The notes under the pieces are model-generated. The model saw only the letters and a program-made list of their open reading frames with translations, searched no databases and was not told where the DNA came from. The position numbers and the translations under genes are program-made. From positions 2,954,179-3,018,178 of the forward strand of contig CP126121.1 of NCBI GenBank assembly GCA_030123625.1: a DNA stretch of 64,000 nt. The letters run 5' to 3'. This document shows positions 1 through 9,372 of this stretch, piece by piece. How positions within the stretch are numbered: the stretch's first letter is position 1; every line of letters starts with the position of its first letter. Source of the DNA: Nitrospira sp. (lineage in GTDB: Bacteria > Nitrospirota > Nitrospiria > Nitrospirales > Nitrospiraceae).

Positions 1-671
1 GAGCATTCTTTTCCGATTTCGTCGGCATCTTGGAGAGGGTGAAAGCTCTCGGCCATGTGGTGCAGGTGATTTTTCTCGAAGCTCGGGAGGAGGTGTTGAT
101 CAGACGATTTTCAGAGACGAGGCGTCCTCACCCACTTTTGCCGCATCTCCCTGTCGTGAATGGAATTCGATTCGAAAAGGAACGTGTAGCCGAGCTCCGC
201 CGCCGAGCCGATCGAATCATCGATACGTCCGACCTGACGGTTCATGAGCTCGGTGAGTTGCTTGCAAAACAATTCATACGGGAGTCCACGGATAGACGAC
301 TCACGATTTCACTCATGACCTTTGGATACAAATTTGGGGTTCCGTACGATATCGATTTATTGTTTGATGTACGATTTCTTAAGAATCCATTTTTCGTGCC
401 TGAGCTCAAACCCCTCTCAGGAGATGATCCGCTGGTCCGAACCTTCGTTCTCACAGATCCAGACGCCGTTTCACTTATGGAGCACCTCGAAGACCTGCTG
501 AAGTTCCTCTTGCCGCTCTTCCAGCGAGAGAGGCGTAGTTATCTGACCATCGGTATCGGATGTACCGGTGGACGCCATCGGTCGGTGGCGGTCGCTAGCC
601 GCCTTAGAGAAAGCCTCTCTTCATTGGGATACGAAGTCGGCCTTAAACACCGGGATATCGACAAAACGTAA
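1..671 (+). CDS. rapZ: RNase adapter / nucleotide-binding protein RapZ, 3' part
   Basis: The reading frame is open from base 3 to the stop at 669-671, so the gene begins before the window and the N-terminal P-loop is not visible. What remains is the end of the kinase-like domain, with the family motif FSETRRPHPL, followed by the C-terminal domain with GIGCTGGRHRSV, which is diagnostic of RapZ (YvcJ family). In E. coli RapZ binds the small RNA GlmZ and steers RNase E; in other bacteria the family binds nucleotides and its role is less clear. It ends about 60 bases before a good promoter, so it is probably the last gene of an upstream operon. The identification is secure; the precise role in this phylum is not. 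Confidence 0.9.
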   Translation, partial: AFFSDFVGILERVKALGHVVQVIFLEAREEVLIRRFSETRRPHPLLPHLPVVNGIRFEKERVAELRRRADRIIDTSDLTVHELGELLAKQFIRESTDRRLTISLMTFGYKFGVPYDIDLLFDVRFLKNPFFVPELKPLSGDDPLVRTFVLTDPDAVSLMEHLEDLLKFLLPLFQRERRSYLTIGIGCTGGRHRSVAVASRLRESLSSLGYEVGLKHRDIDKT

Positions 672-730
672 GCTGTTGTTCTGGCTCACAGCTGTTGGTT
701 TTCAGTCGCGGCTCCGCTCCAGTCGCTTTC

Positions 731-758
731 TTGACAGGTAAAGCATATTGACTATACT
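731..758 (+). promoter_or_regulatory. Sigma-70-type promoter for the HTH-pil operon
   Basis: A perfect TTGACA (731-736) is followed after 16 bases by TATACT (753-758, five of six consensus bases). It lies in the only gap between rapZ and the small HTH gene at 805, so it should serve that gene and probably pilMNOPQ. Seen by eye, not tested. Confidence 0.65.
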
Positions 759-804
759 TAGTTTCGTGAATAACCAAAGGCATTATGGTGGTTAAAATAC
801 TACA

Positions 805-1017
805 GTGAAAAGGCCTAAATATATATCAAGTGAAGCGGGATTCAAGGCCTATCAGGTATGCGACTTGTTCGACATTTCCAAAGCGACGCTCTTTCGATGG
901 GAACGGGAGGGGGTCATTGCCCAACCAGCTCGAGATTGGAGAAACTGGCGATTATATACGAGAAAAAATGTGGATGAAATTGAGAAAGTTATTCGTACTC
1001 GAAAGTCTGTCATGTAA
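805..1017 (+). CDS. Small MerR-type helix-turn-helix DNA-binding protein
   Basis: A 70-residue protein that is almost only a winged-helix MerR-type DNA-binding unit: the stretch AYQVCDLFDISKATLFRWE is a helix-turn-helix, followed by WRLYTRKNVDEIEKVI, the wing and helix typical of MerR proteins. There is no effector or dimerisation domain, so it resembles the short MerR/excisionase-like regulators. It is the first gene behind a strong promoter and 15 bases upstream of pilM, so it is likely co-transcribed with the pilus genes and may regulate them. No ligand or target can be read from the sequence. DNA binding is confident, the regulatory role is inference. Confidence 0.7.
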   Translation: MKRPKYISSEAGFKAYQVCDLFDISKATLFRWEREGVIAQPARDWRNWRLYTRKNVDEIEKVIRTRKSVM

Positions 1018-1032
1018 AGTGGCTGGTAACGC

Positions 1033-2139
1033 ATGTTGAGTTCACTCAAAAAGCTTGTGGAAACCGATATCGTTGCGATGCTGACTCCCCGACGGCAGTT
1101 AGTGGGGCTCGATATCGGATCGAGTGCCATCAAAGTCGCTCAACTCAAGGAAAGTAAGGGACGGTACTTTCTCCAAAAGTTCGGTGTGAAACCGCTTGAG
1201 CCGGAAGTGATTGTAGACGGGACGGTCATGGATGAAGGGCGTGTGGTCTCGGCTATTCAAGAATTGTTCGAGGAAGCCAATGTCAAGAATAAGCACGTCG
1301 CCATCTCGATTTCCGGGCACGCTGTCATTGTGAAGAAGATCAGTCTACCGCCCATGCCGGACGAGGAGTTGGAAGGACAAGTGAAATTGGCGGCGGAGCA
1401 GTACATCCCCTTCGACATCAACGAAGTGAACATTGACTTTCATGTCTTGCATTCGGATGCGTCAGAAGATCAGCAGGGAGATATGCCGGTGATTCTTGTT
1501 GCCGCTAAGAAAGACAAGATCAATGAACTGACCGAACTTGTCAAGGCTGCCGGGCTCATTCCAATGGTCATGGATGTCGATGCGTTTGCAGTGGAGAATA
1601 TGCACGCGATTAATTATCCGATGGCGCAAGAAGAGACGACGGCGCTGGTGAATCTCGGTGCGAGCGTAATGAACGTGAACATCATCCGTGCCGGGTCATC
1701 GTTGTTTACGCGTGATATCCCGTTGGGAGGGAATAGGTACACCGAAGCGATTCAACGCGAGATAGGGCTCTCCTTTGAAGAAGCTGAAGAAAGTAAGAAA
1801 AAAGGCCGAGGAGTCGATCCCGACGGGATGTCGCTCAGCGGTGTTATGGACAGTGTGAATGCGGAAGTCGCGTCCGAAATCGCCCGGACGGTGGATTATT
1901 TCAAGACCTCGACGGCCAATGCTGAGCTCAGTCGAGTTCTCGTCTGTGGTGGCGTAGCCAAAGCAAAAGGGCTGATTCAACAGCTCGCCGATAGGATGCA
2001 GCTTCCCGTAGAAATGGCTGACCCCTTCGCCGAGATCGACATTACGGGCTGTGACATCGAGCCTGACGTACTGGCGGATTTGGCTCCTTCGGCAGCCGTC
2101 GGTGTCGGATTGGCGTTGAGAGCGGTGGGGGACAGATGA
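1033..2139 (+). CDS. pilM: Type IV pilus inner-membrane platform protein PilM
   Basis: A 368-residue actin-like ATPase of the PilM family, the usual length. The N-terminus has the nucleotide-binding phosphate motif LVGLDIGSSAIKVAQL, and later parts carry TTALVNLGASVMNVNI (phosphate 2) and LVCGGVAKAKGL (adenosine motif). PilM is cytoplasmic, binds the N-terminal tail of PilN and links the pilus assembly motors to the PilNOP complex. The gene overlaps pilN by four bases and is followed by pilO, pilP and pilQ in the canonical order. The start at 1033 is chosen for fit to the family; its ribosome-binding site is weak, so coupling to the upstream HTH gene is possible. Confidence 0.93.
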   Translation: MLSSLKKLVETDIVAMLTPRRQLVGLDIGSSAIKVAQLKESKGRYFLQKFGVKPLEPEVIVDGTVMDEGRVVSAIQELFEEANVKNKHVAISISGHAVIVKKISLPPMPDEELEGQVKLAAEQYIPFDINEVNIDFHVLHSDASEDQQGDMPVILVAAKKDKINELTELVKAAGLIPMVMDVDAFAVENMHAINYPMAQEETTALVNLGASVMNVNIIRAGSSLFTRDIPLGGNRYTEAIQREIGLSFEEAEESKKKGRGVDPDGMSLSGVMDSVNAEVASEIARTVDYFKTSTANAELSRVLVCGGVAKAKGLIQQLADRMQLPVEMADPFAEIDITGCDIEPDVLADLAPSAAVGVGLALRAVGDR

Positions 2140-2690
2140 TTCGGATTAACCTCCTGCCCGGTGGGCCCAAAGGAAGAGCGGCCAAACCCCAGTATGACGT
2201 GCGCGCACAGGTGTTGCTCGGCATCGGCGTGATCCTGATTACGTTGGCGGGGTGCTGGTGGTATTCGGCTTCATTGGACAGCGAGCTTGACGCTCGGCAG
2301 GAGGAAAAACGAGATAAGGAAAAGCAGGTTGTGCAGCTGAAAGAACAGGTCAAGCAAGTACAGGATTTTGAAAAACGGAAAAAACTTCTTGAGGACAAGA
2401 ACCGGATTATAGACCAGCTCGAGCAATCCAGAATGGGCCCCGTGAAGGTTCTCGATCATGTTAGTCAGAGTTTAGAGCCGCTTAAAGTATGGCTTACAAA
2501 GCTGGGTGTGGCATCCGATACAGTTGAGTTGGAAGGGAAAGCCTTAACAAACGACGACGTGGTGGAGTTCGTGAATAACCTTCGACGTACGGATTATTTC
2601 ACCGGCATCAATCTGCAGGAGAGTAAAGCTGCGATGGAAAACAAGATTAATTTGTACCAGTTTCGTTTGGCATTTCGTCTGAAGGGATAA
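2136..2690 (+). CDS. pilN: Type IV pilus assembly protein PilN
   Basis: A 184-residue protein beginning MIRINLLPGGPKGRA; the INLLP motif is the conserved cytoplasmic tail that docks into PilM. One transmembrane helix follows at about residues 26-47, then a charged coiled coil (about 48-95) and a small ferredoxin-like periplasmic domain. It forms a heterodimer with PilO in the alignment complex between inner membrane and secretin. The start overlaps the pilM stop (ATGA) and the stop overlaps the pilO start, indicating translational coupling. Confidence 0.9.
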   Translation: MIRINLLPGGPKGRAAKPQYDVRAQVLLGIGVILITLAGCWWYSASLDSELDARQEEKRDKEKQVVQLKEQVKQVQDFEKRKKLLEDKNRIIDQLEQSRMGPVKVLDHVSQSLEPLKVWLTKLGVASDTVELEGKALTNDDVVEFVNNLRRTDYFTGINLQESKAAMENKINLYQFRLAFRLKG

Positions 2691-3334
2691 TGATGGCATT
2701 GCAGCGGCTCAACCTTGATGTGCTTCGCAATGTGCCGGCTTCGCAAAAGGCCGCGCTTCTATTTTTGCTCGTCGGCGGCATGATTGTCGGTTTCTATTTC
2801 TATATTGCGGAACCAAAGTCGGCAGCCATCACAGCTCTTGAGATGGAAAACAGCAAGCTCGAGAGTGAAATCCAAACGCTCACGATCAAAGCGAAACATC
2901 TCGATGAATTAGTCGCTGCGAACAAGCAACTCGAAATTGAATTGGCTAAAAAGAAAGAACGCCTCCCTCCGGAAGAAGAAGCGATCATGCTCCTGAAGCA
3001 GGTATCTGACCTTGGGGTGCGGTTGGGGCTCGATATCAAACTGTGGAAGCCAGGCGCCCAGACTGAAGATGCATCGAAGCTCTTCATCAAGATGCCGGTC
3101 AGTGTGGAAGTAGCCGGGGTTTATCACACCGCCGCACTGTTTTTTGATCGGATCAATCGACTCCCCCGGATTATTACGGTGTCGGGCCTTAAGATGGGAT
3201 CTCCGAAGGTTGAACAAGGGCGAATTGTATCGCAAACGACATTTGATCTAGTGGCATATGCCGCCCCTCAGGAAAAGCCGATTTTGGGAGCATCGCCTTC
3301 GAATGCTCCTAAAGTAGCTCAAGTGGAAAAATAA
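2690..3334 (+). CDS. pilO: Type IV pilus assembly protein PilO
   Basis: A 214-residue bitopic inner-membrane protein. A hydrophobic helix at about residues 21-41 is followed by a coiled coil rich in Glu and Lys (about 50-95) and a periplasmic domain. This is the normal PilO plan; it pairs with PilN and holds PilP. Its ATG shares a base with the pilN stop, and a second ATG follows directly at 2693, so the exact start is uncertain by one codon. Sixteen bases separate it from pilP. Confidence 0.88.
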   Translation: MMALQRLNLDVLRNVPASQKAALLFLLVGGMIVGFYFYIAEPKSAAITALEMENSKLESEIQTLTIKAKHLDELVAANKQLEIELAKKKERLPPEEEAIMLLKQVSDLGVRLGLDIKLWKPGAQTEDASKLFIKMPVSVEVAGVYHTAALFFDRINRLPRIITVSGLKMGSPKVEQGRIVSQTTFDLVAYAAPQEKPILGASPSNAPKVAQVEK

Positions 3335-3349
3335 CGAAACCGTGACACC

Positions 3350-3967
3350 ATGCCCGTCTTGGATATCAGAAAGAAGCCTAGAGAATATTCACTGACAATC
3401 TATGTCAGCGTGGTGTGCGCAGGGATCCTTCTTTCGGGTAGCATTGATGCACTGGCCGAGTCTTTCCCTGGCCTGATGGCTCCGATGCGACAAGATGCCC
3501 TCAAGCCGTCTTCTGTACCGGAAATTGCAAGGACGGATCCGCAAGTTATTGAAGTGCCATCAACGGTTTCAAATACTCCGGTGCCTTCCCAGCTTTCCGT
3601 ATCAGACGGGGTAGTGGGGGCTGGGTATGATCCTTCCGGTCGTCGAGATCCATTTGCTCCTATCGTTCAGGAGCTTCAGCCAGGAAAGACGGATACAACC
3701 CTTCCGCCATTGCAGCGCGTGACCCTGACCGAGCTCAACCTTATTGCCATTGTATGGGGAGCCTACGGCTATACCGCTATGGTGCAAACACCAGAAGGAC
3801 ATGGGTACACAGTTCGAAGGGGAACAAGGATTGGGCAAAACAATGGAGTGGTCAGTGCAATTACCGAGCGGGGCATCATCATCCAGGAACGATTCACCGA
3901 TGTATACGGCAAGAAGCAGGAGCGAGAACATATCAAGCTCTTACATCCCAAAGAGGGCTCAGAATGA
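3350..3967 (+). CDS. pilP: Type IV pilus assembly protein PilP
   Basis: A 205-residue protein with a hydrophobic N-terminal segment (about residues 16-36) and then a Pro/Ser-rich linker. The C-terminal part has the PilP beta-sandwich pattern: GRRDPFAPIV, then LNLIAIVWG, AMVQTPEGHGYTVRRGTRIG and a final IQERFTDVYGK strand. PilP is usually a lipoprotein; here I see no clear lipobox cysteine, so it may be held by its N-terminal helix. It bridges PilN/PilO to the PilQ secretin. The stop overlaps the pilQ start by four bases. Confidence 0.85.
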   Translation: MPVLDIRKKPREYSLTIYVSVVCAGILLSGSIDALAESFPGLMAPMRQDALKPSSVPEIARTDPQVIEVPSTVSNTPVPSQLSVSDGVVGAGYDPSGRRDPFAPIVQELQPGKTDTTLPPLQRVTLTELNLIAIVWGAYGYTAMVQTPEGHGYTVRRGTRIGQNNGVVSAITERGIIIQERFTDVYGKKQEREHIKLLHPKEGSE

Positions 3968-5931
3968 AACCACTATTTTTACATGCAGGTAATTGCCGAA
4001 CTGTTGGGTGTTTCATCGAAGCCTTGGGGCTGTCGCTTACCGCGCTGACCATACTTGCTCAGACACCTGCGCTTGCAAGGGAGATCGGGATGACAAATCA
4101 GAGTGATGCCGCCTCCGCGCGAGTGCTGGGGCAGGCTGTGACTACTATTGAGATCCATCCCGAAACGGAGCGGGTGACCGTAGTGGTTGCTGGGGATGGT
4201 CAGCTGTTTCCTGAGGCCAATTTTTTAGATGAATCTCGTTTAATCGTCGATATTCCTGCCGTGTCGTCCACTCTTCGGCGATCGGTGATACGTGCCGACC
4301 ACTACCTGCTCAAGAAAATCAGAGTGGGACACCATGCTGATAAGGTGAGACTCGTGTTCGACGTGTCGGAACGGCCGATCTTCTCTCTTGCTCGCGATGA
4401 AAATAAGGTATTGATCACACTTAAACCGAACGAGCACAAAGTACCTCCTGTGGGCCCTGCCCAGTTTGATGGGGAAAAAGAGCGCGTTTTATTCACTCCG
4501 CGGACGCACAAAGTGTTGTTCGAGCCAGGAAATCGTGTGACCAGAAGGGTGGCGCGAATGGCCACTCCCGGACGATCTCAGTTTAGAGTGCAGCGCGTTC
4601 AGATGGCGGGAGAAAGTGCTTCGGTTGAAAAGGACGATCGCTCCGATGATCTTATAGTAGGGCAATCTCGATTTGTCGGGCGACGCATCTCGCTCGATTT
4701 TCAACAGGCAGACATTACCAACATTCTTCGATTGATCGCCGAAGTCAGCGGCTTCAATATCGTCGTCGGAGAAGGGGTCAAGTCGAAGGTCACCATGAAG
4801 TTGGTGAGTGTGCCGTGGGATCAGGCGTTGGATATGCTTTTGAAGATGAACGGCCTTGGCATGATCCGCCAAGGGAGCATCGTATGGGTGGATTCTTTGG
4901 CGAATATTGCCAAGCAGCAGGATGAAGAAGCACGGGCCAAGGATGCCAAGACCAAGGCGGAAGAATTAGTCGACCGCGTCTTCTATATCAGGAATCTCCA
5001 GGCGCAGGAACTCATGCAATCTCTACGACAGAACTTGAGTCCACGCGGCCTCATGCAATTTAACGCAGGAAGCAACGCCTTGGTCGTTCGAGAGACGGAA
5101 TCCAAGTTGGCCGTTATTAAGCAACTTGTGGATGGGCTTGACCTGCAAGTCCCGCAGGTTCAGATTGAAGCGCGCATCGTTCAAGCTGATACCGTTTATG
5201 CTCGAGGGTTAGGGATTCAGTGGGGATTCCAAGCAGGGAATCAGACTCCCACTGATTTCTTCTCCGTAACTGATCTTACCGGTCCATTTGGGCAACTTGC
5301 TGGAACAGGAGCGAACACGCTCACCAGAAACTTTTTAGTCAATTTGCCAGCACAGGTCGGTGGGTTACCGGCCGTACCTTCGATCGGTTGGACCTTTGGG
5401 AAGCTTGGCGGCGATTTTGCTCTGGATATGCGGCTCTCGGCTGGAGAGTTGCTGGGGTTAAGCAAGGTGATCGCGGCGCCGAAGATCACCACCTTGGACA
5501 AGCGGGAAGCGAAGATTTCTCAAGGTGAATCGATTCCCTTCCAGACAACATCCTTACAGGGGACGCAAACGACATTTGTCGATGCGAACTTGGAGTTGAA
5601 CGTGACGCCTCAGATTACCTCCCGCGATCCGAACGAGGAAGGCAAGCGAATTTTGATGCGGGTGCGGGCGACCCGGAATGCAGTCGGCGCACGGAGCAAT
5701 CCAGCCGGCCCCAGCATCGATCGACGGGAAGCCACGACACAGGTGATTGTTAGAGACGGTGAAACCATGGTGATCGGAGGGGTCTTCGTCGACACGCAAG
5801 CCAACAACGTGCAAGGCGTTCCCTATCTTTCTCGTATGCCGGTGTTAGGTTGGTTGTTCAAGAACAAATCCGAATCGGTTTCAAAACAAGAGTTGCTCAT
5901 TTTCCTCACCCCAAGCATTATCAAGACTTAG
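3964..5931 (+). CDS. pilQ: Type IV pilus secretin PilQ
   Basis: An outer-membrane secretin of 655 residues from the ATG at 3964, which overlaps the pilP stop; the frame is open further upstream but that part is only pilP read in another frame. Domains in order: signal-like N-terminus (about 1-38), AMIN domain (about 55-155, binds peptidoglycan), STN domain (about 240-310, from RISLDFQQADITNILRLIA), secretin N1 repeat and the secretin pore domain ending SKQELLIFLTPSIIKT. The GESIPFQT and MPVLGWLFKNK motifs are typical. The gene closes the pil operon and is followed by a strong terminator. Only one AMIN domain is evident. Confidence 0.92.
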   Translation: MKPLFLHAGNCRTVGCFIEALGLSLTALTILAQTPALAREIGMTNQSDAASARVLGQAVTTIEIHPETERVTVVVAGDGQLFPEANFLDESRLIVDIPAVSSTLRRSVIRADHYLLKKIRVGHHADKVRLVFDVSERPIFSLARDENKVLITLKPNEHKVPPVGPAQFDGEKERVLFTPRTHKVLFEPGNRVTRRVARMATPGRSQFRVQRVQMAGESASVEKDDRSDDLIVGQSRFVGRRISLDFQQADITNILRLIAEVSGFNIVVGEGVKSKVTMKLVSVPWDQALDMLLKMNGLGMIRQGSIVWVDSLANIAKQQDEEARAKDAKTKAEELVDRVFYIRNLQAQELMQSLRQNLSPRGLMQFNAGSNALVVRETESKLAVIKQLVDGLDLQVPQVQIEARIVQADTVYARGLGIQWGFQAGNQTPTDFFSVTDLTGPFGQLAGTGANTLTRNFLVNLPAQVGGLPAVPSIGWTFGKLGGDFALDMRLSAGELLGLSKVIAAPKITTLDKREAKISQGESIPFQTTSLQGTQTTFVDANLELNVTPQITSRDPNEEGKRILMRVRATRNAVGARSNPAGPSIDRREATTQVIVRDGETMVIGGVFVDTQANNVQGVPYLSRMPVLGWLFKNKSESVSKQELLIFLTPSIIKT

Positions 5932-5953
5932 AGCCTGTTTCATCTTTGTGATC

Positions 5954-5999
5954 AGCAAGAGCCTGGTGATGTGAAGCATGTCACCAGGCTCTTGCTTTT
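5954..5999 (+). terminator. Rho-independent terminator after pilQ
   Basis: A perfect 16-bp inverted repeat (arms 5954-5969 and 5981-5996, AGCAAGAGCCTGGTGA and its complement) with an 11-base loop, followed by a short run of T. It begins 23 bases after the pilQ stop and should end the pil transcript. Confidence 0.85.
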
Positions 6000-6169
6000 G
6001 TGCCTCCGATCGCGGCAATACCGCCCAGAGTTTGGAATCCGTCCGGAACATGACCGTCTTTTTAGTTCGTTGGGGGCTGTGTTACGATACTTTCCCCTCA
6101 TTGAAGTTCCATATGTGGTTCCGGAAATGACATGAAATCTTCAGGCTCCATCAGCGACTGGGTTGCGAA

Positions 6170-7306
6170 ATGACTCAAACCTCGACAGTTAAGGTTTCTC
6201 TAACTGAAAGGAGCTATGAGATTATTATCCGAGCTGGACTTTTACAGAGGCTTGGAAGGGAATTGAAGAGATATGGAGTACAAGGAAAGGTCGGGGTTGT
6301 GACGGATCGACATGTCGCTCGGCATTACCTGAAGAGTAGCCTCGAGGCGATTAAAAGATATGGAATCGATCCCCTTCCGATCATTCTGGCTCCCGGAGAG
6401 CGATCGAAAACGCTGAAGACGGTGGAGCATATCCTCGACGTGTTGGCGCGTCATCGATTTGAACGGTCGTCTATGCTGGTGGCGCTCGGCGGTGGCGTCG
6501 TGGGCGACATGGTCGGATTTGCTGCCTCGATCTATCAACGTGGCATTCCTTATGTCCAGGTGCCGACGACTCTTGTTGCGCAGGTCGATTCCAGCGTCGG
6601 AGGAAAGACGGGTGTCGATCATCGACTCGGCAAGAATCTGGTCGGATCCTTTTATCAACCACGCGCTGTATGGGTAGATCCGTTGACTCTTCATACCTTG
6701 CCCACTCGGGAATTAGTGGCCGGGCTTGCCGAGGTCATCAAGTACGGAATCATTGCGGACGAGTCTTTTTTTGCCTATCTGCAGCGGCACATGTCTGAGT
6801 TGCGGAAGCAAGCGCCTGGTATCGTCGCGACAGTGGTGAAGCGATCATGTGAGATAAAGGCCGCGGTGGTTACCGCGGACGAGCGAGAATCCGATCGCAG
6901 ACGAATCCTCAACTACGGTCATACCATCGGACATGCCCTCGAATCGTTGGGAGGGTACAAGTCGTTTGTCCATGGAGAAGCGGTGGGGATTGGATTAGTA
7001 CAGGAAGCTGAACTCGCCTGTTTCCAGGGAATTTGTTCCCGCGCTGTGGTCGAAGAGATTCGGCACACCGTGAATGAAGCAGGGCTCAGTGACCGTATGC
7101 CGCGGTGGACGCCGCAGAGGATATGGAAAGCCATGCTCCATGACAAAAAAGTATCGGGAGGGCGAGTCATTGGGGTGTGGCCGGAACGTATCGGACAGGT
7201 GCGGATAGGACCGATTGAAAAACAGGTGTTTGAGCAATGGTATCGGTTGAACGGGTCTCTTCCGATGGGCATGCCTAATCGCGCATCTCTTCCATCTCCA
7301 GTGTAG
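6170..7306 (+). CDS. aroB: 3-dehydroquinate synthase
   Basis: A 378-residue enzyme of the shikimate pathway that converts DAHP to 3-dehydroquinate using NAD and a divalent metal. Recognised motifs are GGGVVGDMVGFAASIYQRG (NAD binding), VPTTLVAQVDSSVGGKTGV, the metal ligands in GLAEVIKYGII and NYGHTIGHALE, and HGEAVGIG. Length is slightly above the usual 350-365 because of a short polar C-terminal tail. Pilus genes followed by aro genes is a known arrangement in several phyla, but here aroK is absent and a terminator separates pilQ from aroB. Confidence 0.95.
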   Translation: MTQTSTVKVSLTERSYEIIIRAGLLQRLGRELKRYGVQGKVGVVTDRHVARHYLKSSLEAIKRYGIDPLPIILAPGERSKTLKTVEHILDVLARHRFERSSMLVALGGGVVGDMVGFAASIYQRGIPYVQVPTTLVAQVDSSVGGKTGVDHRLGKNLVGSFYQPRAVWVDPLTLHTLPTRELVAGLAEVIKYGIIADESFFAYLQRHMSELRKQAPGIVATVVKRSCEIKAAVVTADERESDRRRILNYGHTIGHALESLGGYKSFVHGEAVGIGLVQEAELACFQGICSRAVVEEIRHTVNEAGLSDRMPRWTPQRIWKAMLHDKKVSGGRVIGVWPERIGQVRIGPIEKQVFEQWYRLNGSLPMGMPNRASLPSPV

Positions 7307-7350
7307 AGTGCGCTTGGCCATGGGGAATAAGCCGGTTTTACGGAAGATGT

Positions 7351-9132
7351 ATGCGGACGTTGCGAATCGCGATGGCACAGATGAACCCAACGGTCGGAGA
7401 TCTGACCGGCAACATCCATCGTATCAGGACCTGGGTCCGAGACGCGAAGAAGGCCAAGGCCGATCTGGTTGTATTTCCTGAACTGGCTATAACCGGTTAT
7501 CCTCCCGAAGATCTACTTCTCAAATCGCAGTTTGTGGCAGACACTTTACGGGCCTTGAACGAAATTACCTACGCCGTTCGCGGTTTGGTCGCCGTGGTAG
7601 GGTATGTGGGGCGGGAAGATCAAAATGATTCACATTCCTCCCCGTCCTCGATTGTCTCATCCTGCAGGCAAACACTCTTCAATGCGGCAGCATTGATCGT
7701 GGATGGCAAGTTGGTCGGCAGTTATAAAAAATGGTATTTGCCCAACTATGGGGTATTTGATGAAAGCCGTTATTTTCATCCTGGCCGGAGACTCCCATTG
7801 TTCCTCATCAACGGTACGACCATTGGGGTGAGTATCTGCGAAGATATTTGGTTGCCGGAAGGACCTACTCGTGTCCAAGCAGCGGCCGGTGCCGAGGTGA
7901 TCGTTAATATCAATGCCTCTCCTTTTCATGTCGGCAAGAGTCGATTGAGGGAGCAGATGCTGGCGACGAGAGCGCGGGAAAACGGGGTCATTGTCACGTA
8001 TACGAACATGGTGGGAGGCCAAGACGAGTTGGTCTTCGACGGGAGCAGTTTGATTCTTGACCCATCCGGCAACGTGATCGCACGTGGTCACGCGTTTCGA
8101 GAAGAATTACTGGTGGCCGATTTGAACGTGGATGCCGTTTCACGGGGGCGTGTGACTCATGGGCGAAAGGCGGCATTAATCGGAAAAGCTGTTTCAGCAG
8201 TCGATCGTCTCGTGGCGAACGAGACGGCGATAAAAAAGCGGGATCGGATTCGAATCGTGCCGGGGCTAGCCGAGCCATTGGATGAGATCGAAGAAGTGTA
8301 TCGCGCGCTGGTATTGGCCGTGAAAGATTATGTCCAAAAGAATGGATTTACGCGAGCGGTGATTGGGTTGAGCGGCGGCATCGATTCGGCGGTGACCGCG
8401 GCTATCGCTGTGGATGCGCTTGGCGCCAAGCATGTCCTCGGTGTTTTTATGCCGTCTCTGTACACCTCACATGAAAGCGGAGAGGATGTTGTGGAACTCG
8501 TACGGTGCCTCGGCATCGATTTGAAGACCATCCCGATTACTCCGACATTTGAAGCCTATCGGGAGTCGCTGGCACCGTCATTTGTCGACTGTTCGGAAGA
8601 CGCCACTGAGGAAAACCTCCAGGCCCGCATTCGCGGCAATATGCTCATGGCTGTATCCAATAAGTTCGGGCATCTGGTTTTGGCCACCGGGAACAAAAGC
8701 GAGATGAGCGTGGGGTACTCGACTCTGTACGGCGACATGGCCGGAGGGTTCTCCGTCATTAAGGACGTGCCGAAGACGATGGTTTATGGCCTGGCGCGGT
8801 TCCGAAATGAACTCGGTCCGTCGCCGGTGATCCCCAAACGTATTCTGGACCGACCGCCGACCGCTGAGTTGAGGCCGAATCAAAAGGATGAAGATTCCCT
8901 TCCACCGTACACTATTCTCGATCCTATTCTTCGGGCGTACGTAGAAGAAGACCGCTCACTCGACGAAATTGTCGAGGCAGGATTTGATCGCGCAACGGTC
9001 TCACGCGTGGTCAGGATGGTCGATCGCAACGAGTTTAAGCGACGTCAGGCTCCCATTGGCGTCAAGATTACACACCGCGCTTTCGGCAAGGACCGACGGA
9101 TGCCGATTACGAACGGCTACCACATTGAGTAG
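7351..9132 (+). CDS. nadE: Glutamine-dependent NAD+ synthetase
   Basis: A 593-residue two-domain enzyme that amidates nicotinic acid adenine dinucleotide to NAD+ with glutamine as nitrogen donor. The N-terminal nitrilase-fold glutaminase has its catalytic triad at about Glu44, Lys126/127 and Cys163 (SICEDIW). The C-terminal synthetase has the ATP pyrophosphatase P-loop SGGIDS at residues 341-346 and the downstream motif LATGNKSEMSVGYSTLYGD. It follows aroB by 44 bases and may be co-transcribed. Use of glutamine ties it loosely to the glnB-glnA genes that follow. Confidence 0.95.
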   Translation: MRTLRIAMAQMNPTVGDLTGNIHRIRTWVRDAKKAKADLVVFPELAITGYPPEDLLLKSQFVADTLRALNEITYAVRGLVAVVGYVGREDQNDSHSSPSSIVSSCRQTLFNAAALIVDGKLVGSYKKWYLPNYGVFDESRYFHPGRRLPLFLINGTTIGVSICEDIWLPEGPTRVQAAAGAEVIVNINASPFHVGKSRLREQMLATRARENGVIVTYTNMVGGQDELVFDGSSLILDPSGNVIARGHAFREELLVADLNVDAVSRGRVTHGRKAALIGKAVSAVDRLVANETAIKKRDRIRIVPGLAEPLDEIEEVYRALVLAVKDYVQKNGFTRAVIGLSGGIDSAVTAAIAVDALGAKHVLGVFMPSLYTSHESGEDVVELVRCLGIDLKTIPITPTFEAYRESLAPSFVDCSEDATEENLQARIRGNMLMAVSNKFGHLVLATGNKSEMSVGYSTLYGDMAGGFSVIKDVPKTMVYGLARFRNELGPSPVIPKRILDRPPTAELRPNQKDEDSLPPYTILDPILRAYVEEDRSLDEIVEAGFDRATVSRVVRMVDRNEFKRRQAPIGVKITHRAFGKDRRMPITNGYHIE

Positions 9133-9372
9133 TTATAACTTGACTGGTTCTCTTCCCTAAGCACACAGTGCTCCTCCGACATTTACCCAGTGATTCCGGA
9201 TAGGAATAAATCGTCAGAACCGCTTCGCTTGGATCTTTCTTCCGTTTCTACTCCAAGACACGGGGTTTGGGCCATAAGCGGTCGAGTGATGTGAGAGATT
9301 ACACGATTTCCACGTTGAGTGATGAAAATGGATGGGCTATGATGGCCCCCCCGAAGCAGCGGAAAGGCGGAG
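9133..9372. other. Intergenic region between nadE and the glnB promoter
   Basis: This stretch, together with the promoter below, makes a 354-base gap. I see no convincing gene on either strand. A weak GC hairpin lies near 9333-9350 (GGGCTA, loop, then GGCCCC). The region would be the natural place for NtrC-type enhancer sites, but I could not pick out a clear inverted repeat. Confidence 0.4.

Noticed and set aside
3754..3963. Upstream extension of pilQ
   Set aside because: The frame is open but overlaps pilP; the ATG at 3964 with ATGA coupling and a signal-like N-terminus is the better start.
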